64,000 nucleotides of DNA from positions 1-64,000 of the forward strand of contig CAJAIJ010000050.1 in assembly GCA_903939845.1 (NCBI GenBank). Direction: 5' to 3'. Every line of letters starts with the position of its first letter. The stretch's first letter is position 1. The notes below the pieces were generated by a model. It was not told the DNA's origin. It saw only the letters and a program-made list of their open reading frames with translations, and did no database searches. The stretch comes from an uncultured Solirubrobacterales bacterium. Its GTDB lineage: Bacteria; Actinomycetota; Thermoleophilia; Solirubrobacterales; 70-9. Shown in pieces: positions 33,278-41,354 of the stretch. Both the position numbers and the translations under genes were made by a program.

Positions 33278-34600
33278 ATGGGCAAGATCGACGAACTCGA
33301 GTCGATGTCTCTGGCAAAGCTGCACGAGCTGGCCGACCGGGCCGGGATCAAGGGCTTTCGGAAGATGAGGCGTGAGGATCTGGTCACGGAGCTCGACCAG
33401 GCCGATGTGGATGCCCCGTCAGGCAGCTCCGACGGCCGTTCCGGCCGCTCTCAGGGAGGGCGGAATCAGTCCGGCCGAAGGCGCAGGCGAAGCTCCGGCG
33501 GCTCCAGGGAGAAGTCAGGTGGGCGTGAACGCGAGTCGGCCCGCGATGAGACATTCGACCTGACCGAGGTCACAGGCGTTCTCGAGATCGTCGGCCGGGG
33601 AAGCGGCCTGATCCGCGGTGAGGGCATCCCTGACTCTGGCGTCTATGTATCGCCCTCGCAGATCAAGCGTTGCGAGCTCAGGTCCGGCGATGAGGTCTCG
33701 GGTCCGGTTCGGCCGCCCAGGCGTGGAGAGCGCAGGCCCTCTCTGACGAGGGTCGAGACCGTGAACGGTGAGGCGCCGGACGAGGGGAGGGGCACCGCTT
33801 TCGAGCGACTGACCGCCGTCGCACCGCACCGCCACATCCCGCTCACTCCGGCGGACGACGATGTACTTGCCCGTTCGGTCGATCTCCTGGCGCCGCTCGC
33901 CTTCGGACAGCGGGTCCTGGTCGAGGCCCAGCCTCGATCGGGCCGGACCGGCTTCCTTCGGTCGCTCGCGACCTCGATAAGGGCCGGCTCGGAGGAGCCG
34001 CCCGAGGTGATGGTTCTGCTGGTCGACGAGCGACCCGAAGAGGTCACGTCCTGGACTCGTGAAACCGAAGGGCTCGCGATCGAAGCCGCACCGGCCGATC
34101 TCGGTGCCCGTGAACAGAGCAGGGTCGCGGAGCGGGTGCTCTCGAAGGTTCGGCGCCAGGCCGAGTCCGGCTCCGACGTCGTCCTGATCATCGATTCGTT
34201 GACCAGGCTCGCCAGTGCCTTCGGTGAGCCGGGCTCGGTCAAGCCCTTCTTCGGTACAGGCAGGGAGCTCGAAGAGGAGACGGCCGGTTCGGTGACCGTG
34301 ATCGCGACCGCCCTCTGGGGTGCTCCGGGCGATCAGGAAGTGATCGATGCCGTCAGGACCACCGAGAACTCGACCATCAAGCTGAGCGCGGAGCTGGCCG
34401 CTGCCGGGGTATTTCCCTCGCTCGACGTGTCCGGTTGCGAGGTCGCAGGCGAAGAATCGGTGCTCTCGGAGAACCAAGTCGAGGCGGTGGCGAAGCTGAG
34501 GTCGGAGTTGGCCGGACTCGACGCAATTCCTGCGGCGGAACGTCTCGCGGAACTGATCAGAGAGACATCGGACAACGCCGCGCTGCTCGAGAAGTTCTAG
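33278..34600 (+). CDS. Divergent Rho-like protein, probably lacking motor activity
   Basis: A 440-residue protein with the Rho layout: Rho_N helices (residues 1-40, LESMSLAKLHELADRAGI), a basic Arg/Ser/Gly-rich insert (about 45-85), the cold-shock-like RNA-binding domain (about 95-165, GVLEIVGRGSGLIRGEG..YVSPSQIKRCELRSGDEV) and a RecA-like domain. The Walker-A region reads EAQPRSGRT (216-224), with Arg223 where the catalytic Lys should be. Walker B (LIIDSLTRLA) and DERPEE (250-255) remain. About 15-20 residues that contain the Q-loop in E. coli Rho are missing between RLASAFGEPG and VKPFFG, and the arginine-finger region reads SGCEVAGEE (385-393) instead of SGTRKEE. ATG 33278 has AAGGAGAACG upstream. 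Probably a paralogue, with the true rho elsewhere. Confidence 0.85.
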   Translation: MGKIDELESMSLAKLHELADRAGIKGFRKMRREDLVTELDQADVDAPSGSSDGRSGRSQGGRNQSGRRRRRSSGGSREKSGGRERESARDETFDLTEVTGVLEIVGRGSGLIRGEGIPDSGVYVSPSQIKRCELRSGDEVSGPVRPPRRGERRPSLTRVETVNGEAPDEGRGTAFERLTAVAPHRHIPLTPADDDVLARSVDLLAPLAFGQRVLVEAQPRSGRTGFLRSLATSIRAGSEEPPEVMVLLVDERPEEVTSWTRETEGLAIEAAPADLGAREQSRVAERVLSKVRRQAESGSDVVLIIDSLTRLASAFGEPGSVKPFFGTGRELEEETAGSVTVIATALWGAPGDQEVIDAVRTTENSTIKLSAELAAAGVFPSLDVSGCEVAGEESVLSENQVEAVAKLRSELAGLDAIPAAERLAELIRETSDNAALLEKF

Positions 34601-35191
34601 CTAGCGGCGAAAGGCGACGCGGCGCCAGGAAGGCTCCCGGGAGAGGGAGATCGCCTCGGTGCTGCGGCCGGGCTGGACGTAGCCGAAGGCCTGGCTGGAT
34701 CCATCGAAGACGACGTCGAGTTCGCCTTCCTTGACCCGCTGATCGAGCCACGCCCCCCTGAAGACCAGTCGTCTTATCCAGTGGACGAAACTCTGGTTCG
34801 ACGGGCCGACCAGCTCTTCCCAGTTGACGACTATGTGCTCTCCGAGTTCGGAGATCGGTTCCTCGATCTCACCGCTCACGGCGACATGGAGGAGATCGTG
34901 GATCTCGTTGGGGGTGAGGCCGGGCTCGACGAGTCCGAGCCGGACGGCTGCCTGCTCGACCCGCTGGCAGAAGTCCTGCTCGTTGAAGGAGAAACGGAGG
35001 TCACCGTATTCGAGCACGTAGTCGGTGCCCGATTCGTAGTTGCCTCGCTGCTTGTTTCTGGTCGTCTTCTCTTCCACGGTTGAAGCCCGGTCGTGCCGGG
35101 ATGGATCGACCCGGACGAGGGTGGAGGCATCATCACCCCGCCCATCGAAAGGCAGCCGCACCCTTTCTCCCTGAAAACCGGTTTGCACCAT
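34601..35191 (-). CDS. Hypothetical protein, acidic core
   Basis: A 196-residue protein of no recognised family. ATG 35191 has a good GAAGAGGG six bases upstream. GTG 35077 is an alternative that would drop a basic, less convincing N-terminus. The central part (RFSFNEQDFCQRVEQAAVRLGLVEPGLTPNEIHDLLHVAVSGEIEEP) looks alpha-helical, followed by an alternating strand region (FDGSSQAFGYVQPGRSTEAISL). No signal peptide or TM helix is present. It is convergent with the Rho-like gene: the two stop codons abut with no gap. Confidence 0.5.
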   Translation of the reverse strand: MVQTGFQGERVRLPFDGRGDDASTLVRVDPSRHDRASTVEEKTTRNKQRGNYESGTDYVLEYGDLRFSFNEQDFCQRVEQAAVRLGLVEPGLTPNEIHDLLHVAVSGEIEEPISELGEHIVVNWEELVGPSNQSFVHWIRRLVFRGAWLDQRVKEGELDVVFDGSSQAFGYVQPGRSTEAISLSREPSWRRVAFRR

Positions 35192-35241
35192 CGGCCGCCC
35201 TCTTCGTGATATCCGACCCGGCCCCGGCCGTAGGGGGAGAG

Positions 35242-35646
35242 GTGGCGCGGGTCACGACTGAGGTCCAGATGGACCGCCCGCTCGAGATTCCGGCCAGGTT
35301 CGACTCTCTTCCGCTCCGGAGGCTCTTCGGTATCGACTTCCCCGTCGCCAAAGGTCCCCTGGCCAGACTCAGGGGGCTCTCCCTGCTCGAACCGGATGCC
35401 GCCGGCCCCGGCCTCCTGATTCCCCGGTGCCGGTCCGTCCACACCCTCGGGATGAGGTTTCCGATCGACGTCGCGTTCCTCGATCGGCAGGGTGTCTGTC
35501 TCTCGGTCCGTCGGCGGGTCGGTCCGGGTCGGGTCGTCTCGGATCGGAGGGCCGAATCGGTCCTCGAGTCCGTGGGGCTGCTCGATTTCGAGTGGGCCGA
35601 CCGGGGTGAGCTTGGCGGGGGGAGAGAATCGATTCGTCGGGACTGA
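35242..35646 (+). CDS. DUF192-family protein
   Basis: A 134-residue protein from GTG 35242, with GGGGGAGA immediately upstream. The DUF192 core is clear: RLRGLSLLEPDAAGPGLLIPRCRSVHTLGMRFPIDVAFLDRQGVCLSVRRRVGPGRV, with the HT.GM.FPID motif. The family is widespread, usually small and of unknown function. Many members are exported, but no signal peptide is seen here. It lies seven bases before the response regulator, and such a pairing with Tad/Flp pilus loci is common, so co-transcription with the downstream genes is likely. Confidence 0.8.
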   Translation: MARVTTEVQMDRPLEIPARFDSLPLRRLFGIDFPVAKGPLARLRGLSLLEPDAAGPGLLIPRCRSVHTLGMRFPIDVAFLDRQGVCLSVRRRVGPGRVVSDRRAESVLESVGLLDFEWADRGELGGGRESIRRD

Positions 35647-35653
35647 GGTATCC

Positions 35654-36367
35654 ATGCTTCCCGAACGCGAAGAGATTGCACAGGTGGTCGTCTGCGAAGA
35701 CGATCGCGCCACTCTCGATCTGCTGAGCGAGAACCTGGTCGCTGACAGGTTCGGAGTGATGCAGGCGCCGTCGGCCTCAGACGCCTTGAGGCTCTGTCAG
35801 TACGGGAACCCCGATCTGTTGCTGCTCGATCTCAACCTTCCCGATGCGGCCGGACTCGACGTCCTCCGAGAGCTACGGGATCCCGACCGGGCGGTGAGTC
35901 GCTTCGACCTCGGCCTCGGTGTGATCATCCTGAGCGGGCGTTCGACCGAGCGGGATCGGGTCAGGGGGCTCAGGCAGGGGGCAGACGACTATTTGGTCAA
36001 ACCCTTCCACTACCCGGAACTCCTGGCCAGGATCGAGGCCGTGCTGAGGCGTCGCCGCGGCAGACGGAGCGCACCGACTCACGTCGCCGACATCAGGATC
36101 AGCCACGAAGAGCGGACCGTCTCGGTCGGGGATCGTCGGGTAGAGCTGTCTGCCAAGGAGTTTGCGCTGCTCGCCGTGCTTGCCGGCGAGCCGACCAGGG
36201 TCTTCTCGAAGGAGGAACTGCTCCGGGACGTCTGGGGATACCGGTCGATCGGCCACACGAGGACTCTCGAGGCTCACGCCAGCCGGCTTCGGAGGAAGCT
36301 GGATCCAGAGGGCGGCAAGTTCGTCCTGAACTGCTGGGGAGTCGGATACAGGCTGGTGGAGCCGTGA
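35654..36367 (+). CDS. OmpR/PhoB-family response regulator
   Basis: A 237-residue transcription factor from ATG 35654 (GAGG seven bases upstream). The receiver domain (about 10-130) has the acidic pair CEDD, phospho-acceptor Asp59 in LLLLDLNLP, the Ser/Thr switch (ILSG) and Lys in DYLVKPFHYPE. The C-terminal winged helix (about 140-237) has VELSAKEFALLAVLA, RVFSKEELLRDVWGY and TLEAHASRLRRKL..VGYRLV. The cognate kinase follows with a 4-base overlap, and the Tad pilus genes after it are probably a target of this pair. Confidence 0.93.
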   Translation: MLPEREEIAQVVVCEDDRATLDLLSENLVADRFGVMQAPSASDALRLCQYGNPDLLLLDLNLPDAAGLDVLRELRDPDRAVSRFDLGLGVIILSGRSTERDRVRGLRQGADDYLVKPFHYPELLARIEAVLRRRRGRRSAPTHVADIRISHEERTVSVGDRRVELSAKEFALLAVLAGEPTRVFSKEELLRDVWGYRSIGHTRTLEAHASRLRRKLDPEGGKFVLNCWGVGYRLVEP

Positions 36368-37152
36368 GTCCCGGCGACCTGGTCGCATCGCAGTTTGGGC
36401 CTGCCGTGTTCGCCGCGACGCTGATGGCGGGCTGGGCTCTGCTGAGAGTCAGGTCGAGATCGCGGAAGATCCAGGCCCTCAACCGGTCGCTTCACGAGAT
36501 ACGGCGCCCCCTCCAGGTTCTGGCCTTCGCCCTCCCGGAGGCCCGGATACCGGCTGCGGCCGGCCCTTCGGGCCGTCTGTCGTCCGAGTCCGTACGACAG
36601 GCCATCTCGGCGCTCTCGTTGCTCGATCGCCAGATAAATGGGGCTGCCGCCTCGCCTTCGAAGCCGGTCCGAACCGAATTGGTGGCGGTGAGGCTGATGG
36701 CCGATGCCTGTGTGAGGCGATGGCTTCCCTTTGCGAGGCTCGCTGGATCGGAGCTCCGCATGGTCTGGACCGGACCGGACGTACTCGTACGCGGTGACGG
36801 GACGGCCCTTGCCGGAGCACTCGAGAACCTGATCGCAAATGCGATCGAACACGGCGGGTCCGAGATTGAGGTTTCGGGTGTGGCGATCGGGAGAAAGGTC
36901 CGGTTGGCGATCGCCGATTCCGGAGTTGCCTCCCGCGCCGAAGGGCGGCCGAGGCCGTCGATGACCGGGATCGATGGAATGGCGGACCTCGCCGGCCACG
37001 GTCATGGACTGGAGGTGGTCCGGGAGACGGTGTCCAGGCATGGAGGGAAGTTCGAGGCCGACTTCGGGCCGGCTAAATCGGCTGCCGTGGTGGTGCTCCC
37101 CGTCAGTCCGGCACGCAGGACGGGGGTGAGTGGCGTGAAGGTCAACTGGTGA
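36364..37152 (+). CDS. Sensor histidine kinase lacking a sensor domain
   Basis: A 262-residue kinase from GTG 36364 (GTGA overlap). It has one N-terminal TM helix (about residues 10-27), then at once the dimerisation helix with the phospho-accepting His44 in SLHEIRRPLQVL, and the catalytic HATPase domain (N-box ALENLIANAIEHGG; G1-like IADSGVA; G2 GHGHGLEVV). The G1 box is shortened (DSGVAS rather than DxGxG), so activity may be low. With no extracytoplasmic or PAS domain it must sense through the membrane helix or a partner. It overlaps the CpaB-like gene by four bases. Confidence 0.85.
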   Translation: MSPGDLVASQFGPAVFAATLMAGWALLRVRSRSRKIQALNRSLHEIRRPLQVLAFALPEARIPAAAGPSGRLSSESVRQAISALSLLDRQINGAAASPSKPVRTELVAVRLMADACVRRWLPFARLAGSELRMVWTGPDVLVRGDGTALAGALENLIANAIEHGGSEIEVSGVAIGRKVRLAIADSGVASRAEGRPRPSMTGIDGMADLAGHGHGLEVVRETVSRHGGKFEADFGPAKSAAVVVLPVSPARRTGVSGVKVNW

Positions 37153-37799
37153 CCCGGCGCGGCCGCCTGCTGGCGACGGCCGGGGCGGCATCGGTGGCGG
37201 CGATCACCGGAGCGGTCACCGTGATCGGCTACACGGATTCTGTATCGGACCAGTTCGGGTCGCTTCGGCCGGTAGTGGTAGCCACCACCACGATCGAGCG
37301 CGGTAGGGCCCTTACATCGCAGATCGTCCAGAGGTCCATGGAGGTTCGCCGCATTCCCTCGAGATTCGTTCCGGCGGGAACTCTGACCGATCGATCAGGG
37401 GCGATCGGACTCGAAGCGGCCGTGGACCTTCCGTCCGGCACCTACATCTCGTCGGTCCTGCTCAGGCCTCCCGGTTCGGTGGGGCGGCGGCCTCGCCCGG
37501 TAGCGCGCCCCGGGCTCCACCCCGTCGAGGTGACCGTCCACGGAGCCGGCGCGATCCCTCCAGGCGGGGGGCGGTTCGACGTTCTGGTCACCCCGCTGGA
37601 CGACCGGGGAACAACCGGGCGGACCCGGGTCGTTTCACGATCGGCCACGATCGTCACCCGGTTTCCCGTCGACCGGTCCGGGCCGGGAGCGATCACTACC
37701 CGTGTCACTCTGGCCGTCCCCAGGAAGCAGGCGATCAGGTTGATCGATGCGGAGGCACGAGGCGAGCGCCTGACCCTGCTGGCGGTCGGCGACCAGTGA
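37149..37799 (+). CDS. cpaB: CpaB/RcpC-type SAF-domain protein of a Tad pilus locus
   Basis: A 216-residue protein from GTG 37149 (GTGA overlap). An N-terminal membrane helix (about 8-27) is followed by a SAF-like domain (about 40-110: VVVATTTIERGRALTSQIVQRSMEVRRIPSRFVPAGTLTD..GLEAAVDLPSGTYI) and a second beta-rich part ending in a C-terminal RLIDAEARGERLTLLAV. CpaB assists assembly of the Flp/Tad pilus outside the membrane. It is short relative to some homologues. The overlap with the kinase gene indicates coordinated expression. Confidence 0.75.
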   Translation: MTRRGRLLATAGAASVAAITGAVTVIGYTDSVSDQFGSLRPVVVATTTIERGRALTSQIVQRSMEVRRIPSRFVPAGTLTDRSGAIGLEAAVDLPSGTYISSVLLRPPGSVGRRPRPVARPGLHPVEVTVHGAGAIPPGGGRFDVLVTPLDDRGTTGRTRVVSRSATIVTRFPVDRSGPGAITTRVTLAVPRKQAIRLIDAEARGERLTLLAVGDQ

Positions 37800-38905
37800 C
37801 TACTTCGAAGGGTCGGGTCGATCCCGAAGAGACCTCCGTTCTGATCGAGCGAATAGCGAGATCGGTACATGCCGATCTCATCGACGGAGTATCGGCTTCC
37901 GGTTCGAATTCGGGTCGGGTGGAGGACACGGTCAGGGTCCTTGTCGATCAAAGGGCATCGATTCTGTCGGTGGCGATGCGAGAGCAAGTAGTCGAGCGAG
38001 TGATGCGGGACGTCTCGGGTCTGGGTCCGCTCGAACCCCTGATGGCCGACCGAACCGTGGAAGAGGTGATGGTCAACGGCCCCGATCTGGTCTATGTCGA
38101 GCGGGCAGGCAGCATCGAGCAGACCGATGCCCGCTTCGAGGACGAGGAACACCTGAGCAACACGATCGAGCGGATACTGGCCCCGCTCGGTCGTCGTGTG
38201 GACGAATCCAGTCCGATGGCAGATGCCCGTCTGGACGATGGGTCCAGGGTGAACGTGGTCATTCCACCCCTGGCAATCGACGGGGCCGCCCTCTCGATCA
38301 GGCGGTTCCCTCGCGATCGGCCGGGCCCCGATTGGCTCGTCGGCAACGGCACTCTCGGTCGCGATCAGGCAGACGAACTGAACGAAGCGGTGGGGAGCAG
38401 GAAGAGCATCATCGTTTCCGGCGGCACGGGTTCCGGCAAGACGACCCTCCTCAACGCCCTGGCCGGATTCATCCCGGAAGGCGAGCGAATCGTGACCATC
38501 GAGGATGCCGCCGAGTTGGAGATCGGCCAGCCGCACGTCGTCAGGCTCGAGTCCCGTCCGGCCAACGTCGAAGGAAGGGGGGAGGTGACGATCAGGGAGC
38601 TGTTACGAAACGCCCTTCGGATGCGCCCGGACCGAATAGTGATCGGGGAGGTTCGGGGTCCCGAGGCGCTCGATCTGCTCACCGCAATGAATACCGGTCA
38701 CGACGGAGTCCTTTCGACCGTCCACGCGAGCTCCGCCAGTGATGCCCTCGCCAGAATCGAGGTGCTTTCCCTGATGGCAGGGATCGGCCTGCCCCTCGGA
38801 GTCATCTCGACCCAGCTGGAGCGGGGGCTCGATCTGGTCGTGCACATCGAGAGGGTCGGGGACGGTTCCCGTCGCGTCACTGAGATCCTCGAGGTCGGGT
38901 CCTGA
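37796..38905 (+). CDS. cpaF: Tad pilus assembly ATPase (CpaF/TadA)
   Basis: A 369-residue secretion ATPase from GTG 37796. The N-terminal domain (about 1-150) includes [31 protein letters not shown]. The ATPase core has Walker [10 protein letters not shown] (about 205), the Asp box TIEDAAELE, Walker B-type [21 protein letters not shown] and the His box [17 protein letters not shown]. It should energise pilin polymerisation through TadB/TadC in the membrane. All catalytic motifs are intact. Confidence 0.95.
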   Translation: MTTSKGRVDPEETSVLIERIARSVHADLIDGVSASGSNSGRVEDTVRVLVDQRASILSVAMREQVVERVMRDVSGLGPLEPLMADRTVEEVMVNGPDLVYVERAGSIEQTDARFEDEEHLSNTIERILAPLGRRVDESSPMADARLDDGSRVNVVIPPLAIDGAALSIRRFPRDRPGPDWLVGNGTLGRDQADELNEAVGSRKSIIVSGGTGSGKTTLLNALAGFIPEGERIVTIEDAAELEIGQPHVVRLESRPANVEGRGEVTIRELLRNALRMRPDRIVIGEVRGPEALDLLTAMNTGHDGVLSTVHASSASDALARIEVLSLMAGIGLPLGVISTQLERGLDLVVHIERVGDGSRRVTEILEVGS

Positions 38906-39756
38906 CCGGCCCGGCCTTCGGTGTGATCGCTTCGGCGGCGGCCCTCGGCCTGACCGTGGCCCTCCTGGTCGAGTTCCTGGTCGGCAGCAGGTCGGCACGG
39001 TCCTGGGTCTCGGGTTCGCTCGAGCCGCTCCGGAGGACGATGAGGGAGGGGCATCTTCCGTCGGTCCCCGAGCGGGTTCGACTGGCGATCCTCGCCGGCC
39101 TGGCCTCGATCGCGATCGGGTGGTTCGTGGCCGGCCCCGGAGTTGCGGCACTGCTGGCTGCCGTTGCTCCGTTCGGTGCAGTGGCGACCGTGAACAGGTC
39201 GGCGGCCAGATACCGAAAGGCAGCAGCCAGGTCGCTCCCCGACCTGGCACGGGCCGTGGCCGACTCGTTATCGGCCGGCCAGTCGCCAAGGGGTTCCCTG
39301 GCGGCAGCAGCCGACTCACTGGAGCACGAGATCGGATTCGAGATGGCGAGGCTCGGGCATCAACTGGATCTCGGGGCGCCGACCGGGGAAGCCCTCGACG
39401 GCATGGCCGAAAGGCTCGCCTCCGAGAGGATCGACGCCTTCGTAGGTGCGGTCAAGAGCCAGCGAACGACCGGTGGCGATCTGGCTGGACTGCTCAGACG
39501 CCTGGCCGATGGCGCCGCTGAGCGCGACAGGGTGGCCGATGACGCCCGAACGGCCACTGCACAGGCCAGGTTCACGGGATACCTCGTTGCCGCCATGCCG
39601 ATCGGAGCAGCGCTGTTCTCCGAGGCGGCCTCTCCCGGCCTGATCGCCTCGGTCGCAGGATCGGTTCCGGGCACGATCCTGGTCCTGCTTTCGATCCTGC
39701 TTCAGGCATTCGCCTTCCTGGCGATTTCGAGGATCGCGAGGATCGAGGTGTCGTGA
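38902..39756 (+). CDS. tadB: Tad pilus inner-membrane protein TadB, probable CTG start
   Basis: A T2SS-F family platform protein. I favour CTG 38902 (CTGA overlap with cpaF, GAGGT at 38891-38895, six-base spacing), giving 284 residues. GTG 38923, which lacks a Shine-Dalgarno, would give 277. Two N-terminal TM helices, then the cytoplasmic GspF-like domain (about 110-230: LPDLARAVADSLSAGQSPRGSLAAAADSLEHEIGFEMARLGHQLDLGAPTGEALDGMAER..DAFVGAVKSQRTTGGDLAGLLRRLA) and two C-terminal TM helices. It forms the base of the pilus machine with TadC. Confidence 0.85.
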   Translation: MTGPAFGVIASAAALGLTVALLVEFLVGSRSARSWVSGSLEPLRRTMREGHLPSVPERVRLAILAGLASIAIGWFVAGPGVAALLAAVAPFGAVATVNRSAARYRKAAARSLPDLARAVADSLSAGQSPRGSLAAAADSLEHEIGFEMARLGHQLDLGAPTGEALDGMAERLASERIDAFVGAVKSQRTTGGDLAGLLRRLADGAAERDRVADDARTATAQARFTGYLVAAMPIGAALFSEAASPGLIASVAGSVPGTILVLLSILLQAFAFLAISRIARIEVS

Positions 39757-40571
39757 CTTCCCTGGTGCCGCTCGCCTTCTCGGCATCCCTTGGACTGTTG
39801 GTCGCCGGCCTGGCCTCGCTCCTGCTGGGCAGGCGGGAGGAGCACTCATCGCCGAGTGGTGGCACGCGAGCAAGGGTCCGGCCCGGCTCCGGCATCGAGG
39901 ACCTGCTGGCCCGCTCGGGACGGAGCGATGAGCTCACGGCCCGTTCGGTGTCTCTCGCCCGAATACTGGGCGCCACCGTCCTGCCTCTCCTCTCGCTGCC
40001 AGTGGCCGGCCTTCTGCCGGGAAGGGCCGGACTGTTGCTGGTGGCCGGAATGGCCACGTCCGGCTTCCTGGCACCGAACTTCATCCTCGAGCGTGCGGCC
40101 CGCAGGCGACTGGCGAAGGTCGTCTCGAGCATGCCCGATGCCCTGGATCTCCTGTCGGTGCAGCTTGCCTCGGGGCGCTCCATCGGTGCGGCCATGGAAG
40201 ATCTGGCCCGTTCGGGCAAGGGGCCTCTCGCGATCGAGATGGGGATCGCCGCTGACGAGATGGCGCGGGGGGTGTCGCAGGCCACTGCCCTTCGGGGTCT
40301 CCGTCGGCGGACCGGGGGCAGGGAAATCGCGACTTTCTGCTCGAGCGTCGATCGGTCCCGGCGACTCGGGTCGCCCCTTGCGGTCGAGCTCAGAAGACAG
40401 GCCTCGGCTGCCAGGATCGATCAGAGCAGGGCGGTGGTCGAGCGGGCGGCCCGAGCGGCACCGAAGATCCAGCTCGTGATCGCTCTGGTCCTCGTTCCGG
40501 CCGTGATGCTCCTCGTGGTCGCGGCCCTGGTCGCGAACTCGGATCGGTTGATCGGGTTCGCCTTCGGCTGA
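39753..40571 (+). CDS. tadC: Tad pilus inner-membrane protein TadC
   Basis: A 272-residue T2SS-F family protein from GTG 39753 (GTGA overlap). Two TM helices near the N-terminus (about 4-24 and about 70-105) are followed by the GspF-like domain (MPDALDLLSVQLASGRSIGAAMEDLARSGKGPLAIEMGIAADEMARGVSQATALRGLRRRTGGREIATFCSSVDRSRRLGSPLAVELRRQA) and a C-terminal hydrophobic helix pair. It completes the cpaB-cpaF-tadB-tadC set. The pilin (flp), prepilin peptidase and tadE/F genes are not in the window. Confidence 0.9.
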   Translation: MTSLVPLAFSASLGLLVAGLASLLLGRREEHSSPSGGTRARVRPGSGIEDLLARSGRSDELTARSVSLARILGATVLPLLSLPVAGLLPGRAGLLLVAGMATSGFLAPNFILERAARRRLAKVVSSMPDALDLLSVQLASGRSIGAAMEDLARSGKGPLAIEMGIAADEMARGVSQATALRGLRRRTGGREIATFCSSVDRSRRLGSPLAVELRRQASAARIDQSRAVVERAARAAPKIQLVIALVLVPAVMLLVVAALVANSDRLIGFAFG

Positions 40572-40916
40572 GCCTCGGCGGCCCCGGTCATCCAGACCGA
40601 TGACGAGCAGCCGAGGCCATCGTTTGGGCCCCTTCCGACAAAAAAATTTCAGGCACGATCAGGTGTTCGTATCCCAACCGGCGATCCGCTTGGCCATGCC
40701 GGATCCCGAATCGTCCCCTCGGGGCGAGTCGTGGCGGAAACGGATGGAATGTGGGCAGTCGTGTTGCAAAGTGGGGGAAAGTGGGTTATGTTCCCCGCCA
40801 GTTGAAGCCAAGGACCGGGGTGATGAGGTTCCTCCCACCTCACCACCTCGGTCCGAATCTTTCGCAGTCGATCAAGACCAACACCACCGGGGACACCAGA
40901 GGGACAGAGAGACACC
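40572..40916 (+). promoter_or_regulatory. dcw-cluster regulatory region with MraZ operator and promoter
   Basis: GTGGG repeats start at 40751, 40771 and 40781, with a degenerate GTGTT at 40761, so four units repeat with exact 10-base spacing. This is the known MraZ recognition layout (GTGGG repeated once per helical turn). A promoter TTGCAA (40764-40769), 17-base spacer, TATGTT (40787-40792) overlaps the last three units, so MraZ binding would block RNA polymerase. The predicted transcript start is near 40799, leaving a leader of about 118 bases before mraZ. In the upstream part (40572-40750) only an A-rich run near 40640 stands out. Confidence 0.85.
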
Positions 40917-41354
40917 GTGGCTTTCAGAGGTCAATACGAACACAGCCTCGACTCCAAGGACCGCCTGACCGTCCCGGCCCGCTTCCGCGAGGCACTCTCG
41001 GGCGAACTCGTTCTCGCCAAGGGTCCCGACACCTGCCTCTGGCTCCTGACCGAGCAGGCCTTCGATGAGATGTCCGATCAATACATCGCCCCGCACAGCC
41101 CGTTCGGCGAGAACGCACGGAAGATGCGCCGCCTCTTCAACTCGGGTGCAGCCGAGGGTGAGCTCGATTCGGCCGGAAGGGTCCGGATCCCCGGCCACCT
41201 GGTCGAGAGTGCCGGACTGAAGGGCTCCTGCACCGTCATCGGGGCGGGGGAGTACCTCGAGATCTGGGACACGGACGAATGGAACCGGGAGAACGAGAAG
41301 CTCCAGAGCGAGTTCTCCGAAATTGCCGAGGGCATGTCGGAGGCGGGGGCGTGA
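40917..41354 (+). CDS. mraZ: Transcriptional regulator MraZ
   Basis: A 145-residue AbrB-like regulator from GTG 40917. The two tandem MraZ repeats are visible: YEHSLDSKDRLTVPARFREALSGELVLAKGPDTCLWLLTEQAFDEM and, in the second half, AAEGELDSAGRVRIPGHLVESAGLKGSCTVIGAGEYLEIWDTDEWNRE. MraZ represses its own dcw operon by binding GTGGG repeats, which are present 130-170 bases upstream. It overlaps rsmH by four bases. Confidence 0.95.
   Translation: MAFRGQYEHSLDSKDRLTVPARFREALSGELVLAKGPDTCLWLLTEQAFDEMSDQYIAPHSPFGENARKMRRLFNSGAAEGELDSAGRVRIPGHLVESAGLKGSCTVIGAGEYLEIWDTDEWNRENEKLQSEFSEIAEGMSEAGA

Noticed and set aside
40649-40915. Minus-strand frame before mraZ ending in GIRTPDRA-like residues, which can hint at a tRNA
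   Set aside because: No cloverleaf, T-arm or anticodon arm could be folded on either strand. The region is better explained as the dcw regulatory region.
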